Assembly: GCA_958446835.1 (NCBI GenBank)
Contig: CAUCXT010000002.1
Coordinates: 83,684 to 147,683, forward strand
Reading direction: 5' to 3'
Length of the DNA: 64,000 nt
From: an uncultured Eubacterium sp.
Lineage (GTDB): Bacteria > Bacillota > Clostridia > Lachnospirales > Lachnospiraceae
Part shown: positions 1 through 8,918 of the stretch, piece by piece
Position numbering within the stretch: the first letter of the stretch is position 1
How the letters are laid out: each line of letters begins with the position of its first letter
Translations under genes and position numbers: made by a program
The notes under the pieces: model-generated
Told to the model about the DNA's origin: nothing
Seen by the model: the letters and a program-made list of their open reading frames with translations, nothing else
Databases searched by the model: none

Positions 1-2
1 GC

Positions 3-674
3 AATCCTAACTATTTTATTTCGCACATGCGTCATAATATGGCAAGACTGGGCGGACAGCCAACGAGAATATCCATGAACGAGCTTTCTAACCATGACCA
101 CTCACGTTTCCTGACAAGAACCAACAGGGTTATCGGAAGAACGGCGAGCAAGGGAGCGGAGGCAGCCAACTATGGAGTGAATAAAGGAATATTCATGGAA
201 GCTGTCGTAATGCAGATGACATGGCCGGGAGCACCGACAATCTACTATGGTGACGAGGCGGGAGTGTGCGGCTGGACTGACCCTGATAACAGAAGAACCT
301 ATCCTTGGGGACATGAGGATGAGCAGCTTATTGATTTCCATAGGGAGATGATAAGGATACACAAGGAGAACCCTGCACTTATACGCGGCTCGTACAAGAA
401 TATATATGCCGACTACAACATCCTTGCTTATGCACGTTTCTATAATGACAACAGTGTGATTGTGATTATAAATAACAATGATGGTGAGCGTGAAATCAGC
501 GTCGAGGCATGGCAGGCTGAGATTTTAGATGGTGACTATGTAGAGCAGGTAATGTTCACGATGAGAGATGGACATTCATGCGATATTATACAGCATGAGG
601 TGCCTAGCGGAATACTTACCGTCAAGCTTCCGGAGTACTCATCAGCTGTATTCGTTAAGAAAAAGAGAAATTAA
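3..674 (+). CDS. GH13-family glycosidase (neopullulanase/alpha-glucosidase type), 3' part only
   Basis: This is the C-terminal part of an alpha-amylase-superfamily (GH13) enzyme; the reading frame is open from base 3, so the gene begins outside the window. The visible SNHDHSRF block is the GH13 conserved region IV with the transition-state-stabilising Asp. It is followed by a WPGAPTIYYGDEAG block typical of neopullulanases and cyclomaltodextrinases, and by the usual beta-sandwich C-domain. The enzyme would hydrolyse alpha-1,4 or alpha-1,6 linked gluco-oligosaccharides. No signal peptide can be judged because the start is missing. The next gene begins 56 bp downstream after its own ribosome binding site. 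Family assignment is firm; substrate and subfamily are not resolved. Confidence 0.85.
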   Translation, partial: NPNYFISHMRHNMARLGGQPTRISMNELSNHDHSRFLTRTNRVIGRTASKGAEAANYGVNKGIFMEAVVMQMTWPGAPTIYYGDEAGVCGWTDPDNRRTYPWGHEDEQLIDFHREMIRIHKENPALIRGSYKNIYADYNILAYARFYNDNSVIVIINNNDGEREISVEAWQAEILDGDYVEQVMFTMRDGHSCDIIQHEVPSGILTVKLPEYSSAVFVKKKRN

Positions 675-730
675 ATCGCGCCGGACGTTGTGCGATAATG
701 TAAATATTTGTTTAATGAGGGGAAAGTGAT

Positions 731-1750
731 ATGCAGCCCAATAGTAATAATGTTTCTGTGAACAAGAAGCTGTTAAATCTTGATATTATCCGTGCGGTGG
801 CAGCGGTTATGATTGTGCTGGTACATCTTGAGCTGTTCGGCTGGGGTGGACATGGAGTGGAATTATTCCTGCTGTTGACCGGGTACACGGCTTTTCTGTC
901 GATAGACAGGCACAAGGATGTTTCGCCGCTTTCGTATTATAAGAGAAGGCTTGCGAGGATTCTGCCAAGCTATTATGGGGTTGTGCTCATATACTTTTTT
1001 ATCTATCTGGTTGTGCTTGGTGAGAGGTATCCGGCGAAGCAGATAGTGGTGAGCCTTGTAAAATATTTAACGCTCACAACTACCTTCTTTCCGCGTGACC
1101 TGCTGTTCTGGTTCTACCTTGGAACGACAGGAACGATTGTGACCATAATGTTATTCTATATCATTGCGCCGTTTTTGTATAAATTTATCAACAATTTCAG
1201 GCGTTCGGTGATTGCCCTCATAGTGGCGTTTGCTGTATGCCAGGTATGGGTGCATTTCCTTGAGATATTGTATGCCGGTACGGAGTATGCGGGGAGACAT
1301 CCGGCTTATTTTATATACCTGTGCTTTTTTGGTGTGTCGGCGTATTTTGCTGTCAAGGAGAAGAAGATATTTGAGTACATTGCACTGCTTATGATGATGG
1401 GAGTGGCCTTCCTCATTCTTGATGTGAGTAACACGAAGCTGTACTGGATTATAATGTTCACAACATTTCTGCTTGTCACGATGGATATAGAGGAATGGAT
1501 TCCAGATAATGGGCTTAGCAGAGCAGGGGTGTCGGTTGTGCGGTTCATTTCGAAATATTCGTATGCGCTCTACTTAGGACATCCGATAGGAATACTTATA
1601 ATGAAGAGTATTTTTGACCCGGAAACAACCACAATGCCTATGGCAGTGTACAAGCTTGTAGAGCTTGGGCTTTTTGTGGTGATGACGGCTATGGTATACC
1701 TGCTCTTCGAAAAACCGGCGGCAAAGCTGTTTTCCGGTAAAAAGAAGTGA
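731..1750 (+). CDS. Acyltransferase-3 family membrane O-acyltransferase
   Basis: A 339-residue integral membrane protein of the acyltransferase-3 family (OatA/WecH-like), which transfers acetyl or other acyl groups to extracellular carbohydrates. The N-terminal LDIIRAVAAVMIVLVH segment carries the family's conserved Arg and His, and about ten hydrophobic segments follow. Compared with OatA it lacks an extracytoplasmic SGNH domain, but an SGNH-like protein is encoded at 3485. Start ATG is preceded by GAGGGGAAAG. It lies in the same direction as the MBOAT gene 80 bp downstream, suggesting a joint role in decorating a surface polymer. The exact acceptor is unknown. Confidence 0.85.
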   Translation: MQPNSNNVSVNKKLLNLDIIRAVAAVMIVLVHLELFGWGGHGVELFLLLTGYTAFLSIDRHKDVSPLSYYKRRLARILPSYYGVVLIYFFIYLVVLGERYPAKQIVVSLVKYLTLTTTFFPRDLLFWFYLGTTGTIVTIMLFYIIAPFLYKFINNFRRSVIALIVAFAVCQVWVHFLEILYAGTEYAGRHPAYFIYLCFFGVSAYFAVKEKKIFEYIALLMMMGVAFLILDVSNTKLYWIIMFTTFLLVTMDIEEWIPDNGLSRAGVSVVRFISKYSYALYLGHPIGILIMKSIFDPETTTMPMAVYKLVELGLFVVMTAMVYLLFEKPAAKLFSGKKK

Positions 1751-1829
1751 GGTATTGAGACATGGTTTGGAACCGGCGGAGGATGACTTGGCCGGTGGCT
1801 GATAATATATAAAACAGGGAGTATGATAT

Positions 1830-3446
1830 ATGCTTTTTAATTCGCTAAGCTTTGCCGTCTTTATGACGGCAGTATTTTTAATATACTGGAATATTCCGGC
1901 AAGATACAGGTATCTGGTGGTGCTGGCTGCCAACTGCTATTTCTATCTTGGATTCGGTGTAAGAAATTTCATACTTCTGTGTATTGTGTGCGTGGCAACG
2001 TATCTGGGAGCACTTTTTATGGAGAAAAGCAGGGGCGGATTTCGGAAACTGTGCTTCGGACTGCCGTTTGCAGTGTCGTTGGGACTTCTTCTGGTGTTCA
2101 AATACTTTAATTTTGCCGGACAGGTATTGTCGGATACGCTTGGCATATTTGGCATTGGATTCACCCCTGCGGTGCTTAAGATTGCCGCACCAATAGGGAT
2201 ATCCTTCTATACCTTCAAGGTGATAAGCTACATGGTTGAGGTGTACAGAGGAAAGCTTCCGGCACAGCATAACTTTGCAAAATATGCGGTGTATGTGGGC
2301 TTCTTTCCGCAGATTGCCTCAGGGCCTATTGAGCGACCTGCACCTTTCTTTGCGAAGCTTGAAAGTCTTGGAACACTATTAAGCGATGATGGTCAAGAAA
2401 ATACGAAAAATACCGGTCTTGATAACGGTAATCAGGATAAATGTGCTGTAAAGAGCGGGAAAGCTTCTGAGGCGAAAGGAGGATTCTTCAGATTCGACGG
2501 CTTTTCGTATGAGAAGGCTTTAAATGCGTTAAAGCTCATGGGTGTTGGATTTTTCAAGAAGATGATAGTGGCTGACCTGCTTTCGGGATATGTGACCAAG
2601 GTGTTCTCAAATGTCACATCGTACGATGGCTTCGCCCTTATGGCGGCGGCAGTTCTCTTTTCAATACAGATATACTGTGATTTTGCGGGTTATTCGGACA
2701 TCGCAAACGGTGCGGCACAGCTCCTTGGCTTCGATGGCGCGAGGAACTTCGAGTATCCGTATTTTTCGGCTTCGGTCAAGGAATTCTGGGGCAGATGGCA
2801 TATTTCGCTCTCGACATGGTTTCGCGATTACATCTATATTCCGCTTGGCGGAAGCCGCGTGGGAAGCTTAAGATACGCACTCAATATAATGATAACCTTT
2901 ATGGTGAGCGGTCTGTGGCATGGTGCAAACCTAACCTTTATCGTGTGGGGTGCGCTCCATGGAGCAGTTCAGGTGCTTGAGACCTTCGCACACAACGCAT
3001 GGGCAAGGCTTCGCGGGCGTGACCCGAAGGACAAATCCTACAGAAAGAAGGGCGCGGCGCGGATTGTAGGTATCGTGCTTGTATTTATATTTGCGACGGT
3101 GGCGTGGGTATTCTTTGAGGCGGACAGCATTGGTGATGCGATGTATGTCCTCACAAATATGTGGCACGGAATTACATCGCCTGTGGCATATATAAAGGGC
3201 GGTCTGCAGTCAATCGGAATCAACAGCGGTATGATGATACATCTTGTGCTTGTAATCGGTATGCTGTTTGTCTACGATTTGACAGCGTATATTGCGACAG
3301 AGCGCGGAAGCACAATTTTTGAGCGTTTTAACAGACTGCCGAAGGTGGTAAGGTGGATTGTGTGTATCGCGGTTGTCGATTTGATGGTGATATGGTTTAT
3401 GCAGTATGGGGCGGATAGCAGTTCGTTTGTGTACTTTGAATTTTAA
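1830..3446 (+). CDS. MBOAT family O-acyltransferase (AlgI/DltB-like)
   Basis: A 538-residue multi-pass membrane protein of the membrane-bound O-acyltransferase family. The diagnostic catalytic His is at about residue 364 in SGLWHGANLTFIVWG, preceded by the EFWGRWHISLSTWFRDY block typical of AlgI and DltB relatives. Residues about 185-215 form a polar, Lys/Asp/Gly-rich stretch that looks like a lineage-specific cytoplasmic loop insertion. Such proteins pass acyl groups across the membrane to an SGNH-type partner, and the next gene 38 bp downstream encodes one. Start at 1830 is supported by CAGGGAG eight bases upstream. The polymer modified is not identifiable from sequence. Confidence 0.9.
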   Translation: MLFNSLSFAVFMTAVFLIYWNIPARYRYLVVLAANCYFYLGFGVRNFILLCIVCVATYLGALFMEKSRGGFRKLCFGLPFAVSLGLLLVFKYFNFAGQVLSDTLGIFGIGFTPAVLKIAAPIGISFYTFKVISYMVEVYRGKLPAQHNFAKYAVYVGFFPQIASGPIERPAPFFAKLESLGTLLSDDGQENTKNTGLDNGNQDKCAVKSGKASEAKGGFFRFDGFSYEKALNALKLMGVGFFKKMIVADLLSGYVTKVFSNVTSYDGFALMAAAVLFSIQIYCDFAGYSDIANGAAQLLGFDGARNFEYPYFSASVKEFWGRWHISLSTWFRDYIYIPLGGSRVGSLRYALNIMITFMVSGLWHGANLTFIVWGALHGAVQVLETFAHNAWARLRGRDPKDKSYRKKGAARIVGIVLVFIFATVAWVFFEADSIGDAMYVLTNMWHGITSPVAYIKGGLQSIGINSGMMIHLVLVIGMLFVYDLTAYIATERGSTIFERFNRLPKVVRWIVCIAVVDLMVIWFMQYGADSSSFVYFEF

Positions 3447-3484
3447 CATGTTGCATAGTATATTGAGTACGGTAAGGGAATGGT

Positions 3485-4381
3485 ATGAGAGAGAATAAAT
3501 CGGGTTTTGTGAAATTCATAGTGAGTGTTTTGGTGTTTGTGCTGCTTGTGGGGGTGTCTCTGGGGGGATATTTTGCGGTGCAGTATGTGAAAGGGAAGAA
3601 CAGTCCGTCGAGCTTCGGTCCGGAGCTTTATTATGCGCTTGATTTGGCGGAGGAGAAAACGGAGTACACGAAGGTTATAATAGGCGATAGCGTGGCGCGT
3701 CTTATTTTTGCGCCGGATTATCAGGATGAGACGGACACAACGTGTTACCTTGCGACCAATCAGGCGATAACGGTGCTTGGAAATTATATTCTGCTCAACC
3801 GTTACCTTGAGAACAATCCGCAGACCGAGGAGGTCTATTATATTGTGAGACCGCAGAGCCTTGCAAATCCGCTGTGGTTTAATTTTTCGTTCCAGTACTT
3901 TATTGTGCCTTTTTACAATGGCACCTACAAGCAGTATATAGATGACGATACGTGTAAATACATTGAGGACAGATTCGGAAAGCTGTATGCGACCAATGAT
4001 ATTGTGAAGAGCTTTATCGAGAATAATGCCTACTATATGGATGTGTATCTCAACAATGTTCTTGAGCAGCAGCTTGAGGTGCGCGATGAGAAGCACCTAA
4101 GCGACCTCACCATAAAGTATCTTCCAAAGATTAAGGAGCTGTGTGACAGCCATGGTGTCAAGCTCAAGGTGATGGCGGCGCCGCTCCCGGATACGAAGGA
4201 TAACCGTGACTGGGCGGAGTTTGAACAGCAGATTGTCGACAATGGGCTGTCGGACCTGCTTGGAGATTACATCGATGGGATAGACTATTATCCTGAGGAA
4301 GCATTTGGGGATGAGGCGCACTTTACGCAGGAGTATCTTGACGCGGAGCGGGATGCGATTATAGAGAAGCTTTTTGAGTGA
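3485..4381 (+). CDS. SGNH-hydrolase-like membrane-anchored partner of MBOAT
   Basis: A 298-residue protein with one N-terminal membrane anchor (about residues 9-33) and an extracytoplasmic domain. IIGDSVAR at about residues 65-72 contains the GDS nucleophile block, and DEAH at about 276-279 can supply the Asp and His of an SGNH triad. This matches the AlgX/AlgJ/DltD-type partners that take the acyl group from an MBOAT and load it on a polymer. Overall similarity to named members is not obvious, so the assignment rests on motifs and on its place directly behind the MBOAT gene. Confidence 0.65.
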   Translation: MRENKSGFVKFIVSVLVFVLLVGVSLGGYFAVQYVKGKNSPSSFGPELYYALDLAEEKTEYTKVIIGDSVARLIFAPDYQDETDTTCYLATNQAITVLGNYILLNRYLENNPQTEEVYYIVRPQSLANPLWFNFSFQYFIVPFYNGTYKQYIDDDTCKYIEDRFGKLYATNDIVKSFIENNAYYMDVYLNNVLEQQLEVRDEKHLSDLTIKYLPKIKELCDSHGVKLKVMAAPLPDTKDNRDWAEFEQQIVDNGLSDLLGDYIDGIDYYPEEAFGDEAHFTQEYLDAERDAIIEKLFE

Positions 4382-4427
4382 ATGTGGGGAAGCGGACGAA
4401 AAAGGAATGTAAGAAAGCAAATGAAAA

Positions 4428-5234
4428 ATGTTTTATTCGGGAAAATTTATCGGGGATGAGAGGAACACGCAGGATATAAAGCTTGCAGAGCTTGCGCAGG
4501 GCTTGTGTTCCACAGCGCAGCTTGCGAGAATCGAGAGCGGCATAAGAAGCGCGGAAAAACTTCTTTTTGACAGTCTATACGAAAGGCTTGGGAAAAATAC
4601 GGAGAGGTTTACCGTGCTTTTGAACTGCGACGAGTACGAGCAGTTGGTGGCGCGGATAAGGATATGTGACTGTATCGATAATGGTCAATATGAGGAAGCA
4701 AAAAAATAGATAGATGAATACAAAAAGACCTCAAAAAATAACATACACATGCAGTATATCTGCCTTGTTGAGTGTGAAGTCATGCACAGAGCTCACACCG
4801 ATGTTGTGAAATGTATGGATAAACTGGCGGAGGGAATAGGGTATACCTATCCGGATTTTGATATAGACAATATATCGGAGTGTTATCTTAGCAGGCTGGA
4901 AATGCTCATTGTACAGCAGTATGCAGTCTATATGGAGCAGTCCGGGGAAAAAGACAGGGCGGCTAGGCTGTACAGGGACATATTGGAGTACCTTGACAGT
5001 GACAGATATGACCCGGTTGAGCGCGCGAAGTTGTATGGTTACGTGGGATATCGTCTTATGAAGTATTATATTGACCTGCGACAGTATGGCAGGGCACTTG
5101 AAGTGGGCGAAAAGACATATGGCTGTGTTATGAACAGGGGAAAATGGCTTTTTGTCACGGAGCTGAAATCCGGAATTGTAGAGTGCAGGGAAGCACATGG
5201 TGAGGATATGTCCGGCGCTGTTGGGAAAGCATAA
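4428..5234 (+). pseudogene. XRE-type helix-turn-helix regulator, broken by in-frame TAG and truncated
   Basis: Residues about 15-50 (LAELAQGLCSTAQLARIESG) are a recognisable XRE helix-turn-helix, and the rest looks like the alpha-helical TPR-type sensor of Rgg-like regulators. The frame is interrupted by one TAG at 4707-4709. Reading continues in the same frame on the other side without a gap, so a single nonsense change is the simplest explanation. The protein then stops at 5234, well short of the length usual for such regulators, where the sequence switches to an ABC-transporter frame. This is a gene remnant; the N-terminal DNA-binding piece (93 residues) could still be made. Confidence 0.7.
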
Positions 5235-5500
5235 GTCCGATGCAGCCGACTCATATATGCAGGGGATGTCATCATATAACGTAAGTATAAAGGACATCTT
5301 TTCGGGGTATGAGGTGATAAAAAGCTTTGGAGCTGAGAAGATAATCAAAAACGTGCATGATAAGACTCTTGCTTCCATGGAACAGAAAAAATATAAATAT
5401 CGTTCGGTAAACGACATGTTTTCCTGTTTGGTATTACTTATCACATATCTGATTGTTATAGTACAGTATATCATTGCGGCATGGAAGCATTTAAAGATAT
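5203..5500 (+). pseudogene. ABC exporter transmembrane-domain fragment
   Basis: In frame 1 this encodes about 95 residues resembling the middle of an ABC exporter transmembrane domain: IKDIFSGYEVIKSFGAEK (the coupling-helix region) followed by a hydrophobic segment (LVLLITYLIVIVQYIIA). It has no start of its own and is fused upstream to the regulator remnant and downstream, out of frame, to the nucleotide-binding domain at 5481. The missing first helices and the missing link to the ATPase indicate two deletions. It is a fossil of an exporter of the peptide/lipid type. Confidence 0.65.
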
Positions 5501-6212
5501 AAGTGTCAAAAATGTTTCATTTGCATACGGTGAAGGTAAAAATGTACTGCACAATATCGATTTTACATTTGAACACGGAAAAAAATATGCGATTGTCGGC
5601 GGAAGTGGTTCGGGCAAATCGACATTTATAAAGCTTCTCATGCAGTATTACAGTGATTACGCGGGCAATATATATTGTGATGGGATGGACATAAGGAACA
5701 TTCCTAAAAAAGCTCTGTACAGCAGGATTGCCATGATACACCAGAAGGTGTTTATGTTCGATGATACCTTAAAGAATAATATCACAATGTATCGGAATTA
5801 CAGCGATGACGAACTTTCGGAGGTCATCAAAAAAGCAGGGTTGGAGGGTGTTGTAGGCAGTAATGCCGATGGTATCGAACAGAATGTCGGAGAAAACGGA
5901 AAGAATCTTTCCGGAGGCGAACAGCAGAGAATTGCGATTGCCAGGGCACTGCTCAGAAAGTCCGATGTGCTCATATTAGATGAGGCTACCTCAAGCCTTG
6001 ACAATGAGGTTGCGGCAAGAATTGAGAATACAGTATTCAACCAGAAAGATATGACGGCAATAGTTATTACGCATAAGCTTGTGGAAAGTATACTTAGGAA
6101 ATATGATGGAATAATTGTGATGCACAAAGGGCGGATTGCTGAGTATGGCACATTCGATGAGCTTATGGAGAGGAAAGAGAAGTTTTATGGATTGTTTATG
6201 CTGAGTAATTGA
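5481..6212 (+). CDS. ABC transporter ATP-binding domain left by an internal deletion
   Basis: A complete 243-residue ABC nucleotide-binding domain: Walker A GGSGSGKST near residue 38, Q-loop IHQKVFMFDD, signature LSGGEQQRIAIARALL, Walker B VLILDEATS and H-loop VITHK. In a functional exporter this domain follows a transmembrane domain in one chain. Here the transmembrane part is cut (5203-5500, other frame) and the ATG at 5481 falls at the apparent deletion junction, with no ribosome binding site of its own. The protein may be unexpressed or a free ATPase. I regard it as part of a decaying exporter locus. Confidence 0.75.
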   Translation: MEAFKDISVKNVSFAYGEGKNVLHNIDFTFEHGKKYAIVGGSGSGKSTFIKLLMQYYSDYAGNIYCDGMDIRNIPKKALYSRIAMIHQKVFMFDDTLKNNITMYRNYSDDELSEVIKKAGLEGVVGSNADGIEQNVGENGKNLSGGEQQRIAIARALLRKSDVLILDEATSSLDNEVAARIENTVFNQKDMTAIVITHKLVESILRKYDGIIVMHKGRIAEYGTFDELMERKEKFYGLFMLSN

Positions 6213-6262
6213 TATTATAGACATAAAAGAAACGAGCAACCCGTTGGAGTCATAGACTTTAC

Positions 6263-6292
6263 TTGGCAAAAAACCCATTTCCTTTGTATAAA
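6263..6292 (+). promoter_or_regulatory. Possible sigma-A promoter for the GH36 gene
   Basis: TTGGCA (6263-6268), an 18-base spacer and TATAAA (6287-6292) resemble a vegetative promoter. It would give a leader of about 160 nt ending in the inverted repeat around the GH36 start. The match is moderate and other A+T-rich hexamers nearby could serve. Confidence 0.35.
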
Positions 6293-6423
6293 ATAATAAT
6301 CTGGGTAATTTGAATTGTCAAGATAAAAAATAAGATGTACATGCAAAAAAATGTTGAAAATCCATCTGGATAATTAAGCTAAATTAGCTAAATTTAATTT
6401 ACCGATTAACTTAAATATAATAT

Positions 6424-6475
6424 AATACCCATAACAACAGTTATTTTGGAGGAGGTTGTTATGGGTATTTTTTTT
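6424..6475 (+). promoter_or_regulatory. 15-bp perfect inverted repeat enclosing the GH36 ribosome binding site and start codon
   Basis: The left arm (6424-6438) and right arm (6455-6469) are exact reverse complements, separated by 16 bases and followed by eight T residues (6468-6475). The loop holds the Shine-Dalgarno GGAGGAG and the right arm holds the ATG at 6461. In RNA this would be a terminator-like hairpin that buries the start codon, so it could act as an attenuator or a translational switch. Confidence 0.6.
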
Positions 6476-8737
6476 GATGAGAAATCGCGTTCTTTTAAGC
6501 TGGACACGAAGAAGAGCAGCTATGTGATTTCGGTGGTGGATGATGAGGGCTTCATCGGTCACGCATACTATGGTGACAGGATAGGTGATACGGATGTCAG
6601 ATATCTGTTGAGGACGGATGAGAATCCGTTTGTACCGTCTAAGAACAACAGGGACAGGGGTTCGTTTTTTGATGCGTTTCCAACGGAGTATCCGGGAAAC
6701 AACGTGGGAGATTACAGGGAGGGCGCCATATCGGTGCGCTGTGAGGACAACAGCCGTGCGGTGAGCCTTGTGTATGCAGGACACAGAATATATGAGGGCA
6801 AGCCGGGGCTTAAGGGACTTCCGGCTACGTTCACATCGGGTGAAGTGAAAGCATTGGATGCTAATACCGTTGGTAACGATGACAGCAAGGTGTACACACT
6901 TGAAATCGATGCGGTTGACCCATGTATCGGACTTGCGGCGACGCTGAGCTACAGTGTTTTCCCTGAGCAGGATGTCATAACAAGAAGTGTTAAGTTAAAA
7001 AATAATTCGGATAAAAATATTTTCATAACCAAGGTTATGTCGGCGGCGCTTGACATGCCGGATGAGGGCTACGAGATGCTTTCACTTCATGGTTCATGGG
7101 CGAGAGAGCGCAGGATGGAATTCAGAAAAATCGGTTACGGCAAGCAGAGTGTCGGCTCAATCAAGGGCAAATCATCACATCAGGAGCACCCTTTTATTGC
7201 GCTTGTCGACAATGGCTCATCTCAGGATATAGGACATGTGTATGGCTTCAGCTTCGTGTATTCGGGAAACTTCCTTGCACAGGTTGAGAAGAATCAGTTC
7301 GACAGCCTGAGAATCCTTATGGGTATTCATCCTGAGAACTTTGAGTGGAAGCTTGAGCCGGGTGAGGAGCTTCAGACACCCGAGGTCGTGATGACATATT
7401 CGGCGGCAGGTCTTGGAGCGATGACACGAAATCTCCATGACCTTTACAGAGGACATCTTATAAGAAGCCCGTACAAGGATAAGAAGCGTCCTATCCTTAT
7501 AAATAACTGGGAGGCTACATATTTTAATTTTGACACGGAAAAGCTCTTAGCTATCGCGCGCGAGGCAAAAAAGAGCGGCATAGAGATGCTTGTCATGGAT
7601 GACGGCTGGTTCGGTCACAGAAACGATGACAACACAAGCCTTGGCGATTGGTATGTGAATGAGGAGAAGCTTCAGGGTGGTCTTAAACATCTTGTGGATG
7701 AGGTGAATAAAATCGGTCTGAAGTTCGGAATATGGTTTGAGCCTGAGATGATTTCCCCGGAGTCGAAGCTCTATCGGGAGCACCCGGACTGGGCTATCGC
7801 CATACCGGGGCGCGAGGCATGCCGTTCAAGAAACCAGTATGTGCTTGATCTGTCAAGACCTGAGGTTGTCGATTACTGCTATGAGGCGGTTGCCGGAATA
7901 CTGCGCAGTGCCAACATTGAGTATGTGAAGTGGGATATGAACCGTGAGCATACCGACCTTCACAGCAACTATCTTCCTGAGGACAGACAGGGTGAGCTAG
8001 AGCACAGGTACATGCTTGCCGTGTATGAGCTTCAGGAAAGACTTACAAAGGAATTTCCTAATCTTCTGCTTGAGAACTGTTCGGGCGGCGGGGCCAGATT
8101 TGATGCCGGAATGCTCTACTACAGCCCGCAGATATGGTGCTCCGATGACACGGATGCCATCGAGAGACTTGCCATACAGGAGGGAACGGCGCTTATATAT
8201 CCTCTTTCGGCTATGGGAGCGCATGTGTCCGACTGTCCGAATCATACTGTCGGAAGGGTCACACCGTTTAAGACCAGAGGGGATGTGGCATTGTGCGGCA
8301 CCTTCGGTTATGAGCTTGATATAACAAGGATACCTCAGGAGGACAGGAACGCCATTCCGGGTCAGATTGCGACCTACCACAAGTACAATGACCTTGTGAG
8401 AAACGGTGACTACTACAGACTTGCGTCATATCAGGAAAACAATATTTATGACTGTTATATGGTTGTTTCCAAGGACAAAAAGGAAGCACTTTTGACCTAT
8501 GTACAGGTTCTCAACAGACCGAATTTCAAGAGCAGGATGATTAAGCTTGCCGGACTTGCACCGGATAAAAAATACAAGGTGCTGTACGAAGGAGCCGATG
8601 AAAATAATAATTCAGGCTTTGATGGAGAGAACCAGATTCCGTTGCTTTATGGTGATACGCTTATGAGCGCGGGACTGAGAATGCCCGGTATGTGGGGAGA
8701 TTTCAAGAGCACGCTTATACACCTTGTACAGGAATAA
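6461..8737 (+). CDS. GH36 alpha-galactosidase
   Basis: A 758-residue retaining alpha-galactosidase that removes alpha-1,6 galactose from galactomannan or raffinose-type oligosaccharides. The domain order is the usual N-terminal beta-supersandwich, (beta/alpha)8 barrel and C-terminal beta-sheet. The nucleophile is Asp492 in KWDMNR, and the acid/base is in CSDDTD (about residues 560-565). LLENCSGGGARFD precedes it as in other GH36 enzymes. No signal peptide is visible, so it should act in the cytoplasm on imported sugars. A TTG at 6446 extends the frame, but the ATG at 6461 has GGAGGAGG directly upstream and is preferred. Length and motifs match the family fully. Confidence 0.95.
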   Translation: MGIFFDEKSRSFKLDTKKSSYVISVVDDEGFIGHAYYGDRIGDTDVRYLLRTDENPFVPSKNNRDRGSFFDAFPTEYPGNNVGDYREGAISVRCEDNSRAVSLVYAGHRIYEGKPGLKGLPATFTSGEVKALDANTVGNDDSKVYTLEIDAVDPCIGLAATLSYSVFPEQDVITRSVKLKNNSDKNIFITKVMSAALDMPDEGYEMLSLHGSWARERRMEFRKIGYGKQSVGSIKGKSSHQEHPFIALVDNGSSQDIGHVYGFSFVYSGNFLAQVEKNQFDSLRILMGIHPENFEWKLEPGEELQTPEVVMTYSAAGLGAMTRNLHDLYRGHLIRSPYKDKKRPILINNWEATYFNFDTEKLLAIAREAKKSGIEMLVMDDGWFGHRNDDNTSLGDWYVNEEKLQGGLKHLVDEVNKIGLKFGIWFEPEMISPESKLYREHPDWAIAIPGREACRSRNQYVLDLSRPEVVDYCYEAVAGILRSANIEYVKWDMNREHTDLHSNYLPEDRQGELEHRYMLAVYELQERLTKEFPNLLLENCSGGGARFDAGMLYYSPQIWCSDDTDAIERLAIQEGTALIYPLSAMGAHVSDCPNHTVGRVTPFKTRGDVALCGTFGYELDITRIPQEDRNAIPGQIATYHKYNDLVRNGDYYRLASYQENNIYDCYMVVSKDKKEALLTYVQVLNRPNFKSRMIKLAGLAPDKKYKVLYEGADENNNSGFDGENQIPLLYGDTLMSAGLRMPGMWGDFKSTLIHLVQE

Positions 8738-8792
8738 TCGGAATAGATATGGGATAAAACCTAGGCTATATATGCATTTTTAATAATTTGAC

Positions 8793-8881
8793 TAATTGCG
8801 AAACTCGAATTTGCCAGTAAACAGTTGTGTACTAGTAAAATTACACAACGTACGATAATTACACACTGAGTTTCGCAATTA
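8793..8881. repeat. 89-bp palindromic intergenic repeat with 14-bp perfect terminal inverted repeats (copy A)
   Basis: TAATTGCGAAACTC (8793-8806) is the exact reverse complement of 8868-8881. An inner pair GTTGTGTA / TACACAAC also matches perfectly, so the unit can form one long interrupted hairpin. Positions 8793-8831 match 13756-13794 on the opposite strand at 34 of 39 bases. This looks like a small non-autonomous repeat (MITE- or REP-like). It lies between GH36 and the lacI-type gene. Confidence 0.65.
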
Positions 8882-8918
8882 CCTATCTGATTCTGATGAT
8901 TAGGAAGGAGGTACACGC

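Noticed and set aside
3443..4096. Long minus-strand ORF (217 codons) opposite the SGNH-like gene
   Set aside because: It mirrors the coding strand of 3485-4381, has no ribosome binding site and no recognisable domain.
4731..5474. Minus-strand ORF of 247 codons opposite the regulator/ABC remnants
   Set aside because: Composition is that of a complementary shadow; no family motif, no start signal.
6446..6461. TTG at 6446 as start of GH36
   Set aside because: The Shine-Dalgarno sequence lies after this codon and is ideally placed for ATG 6461.
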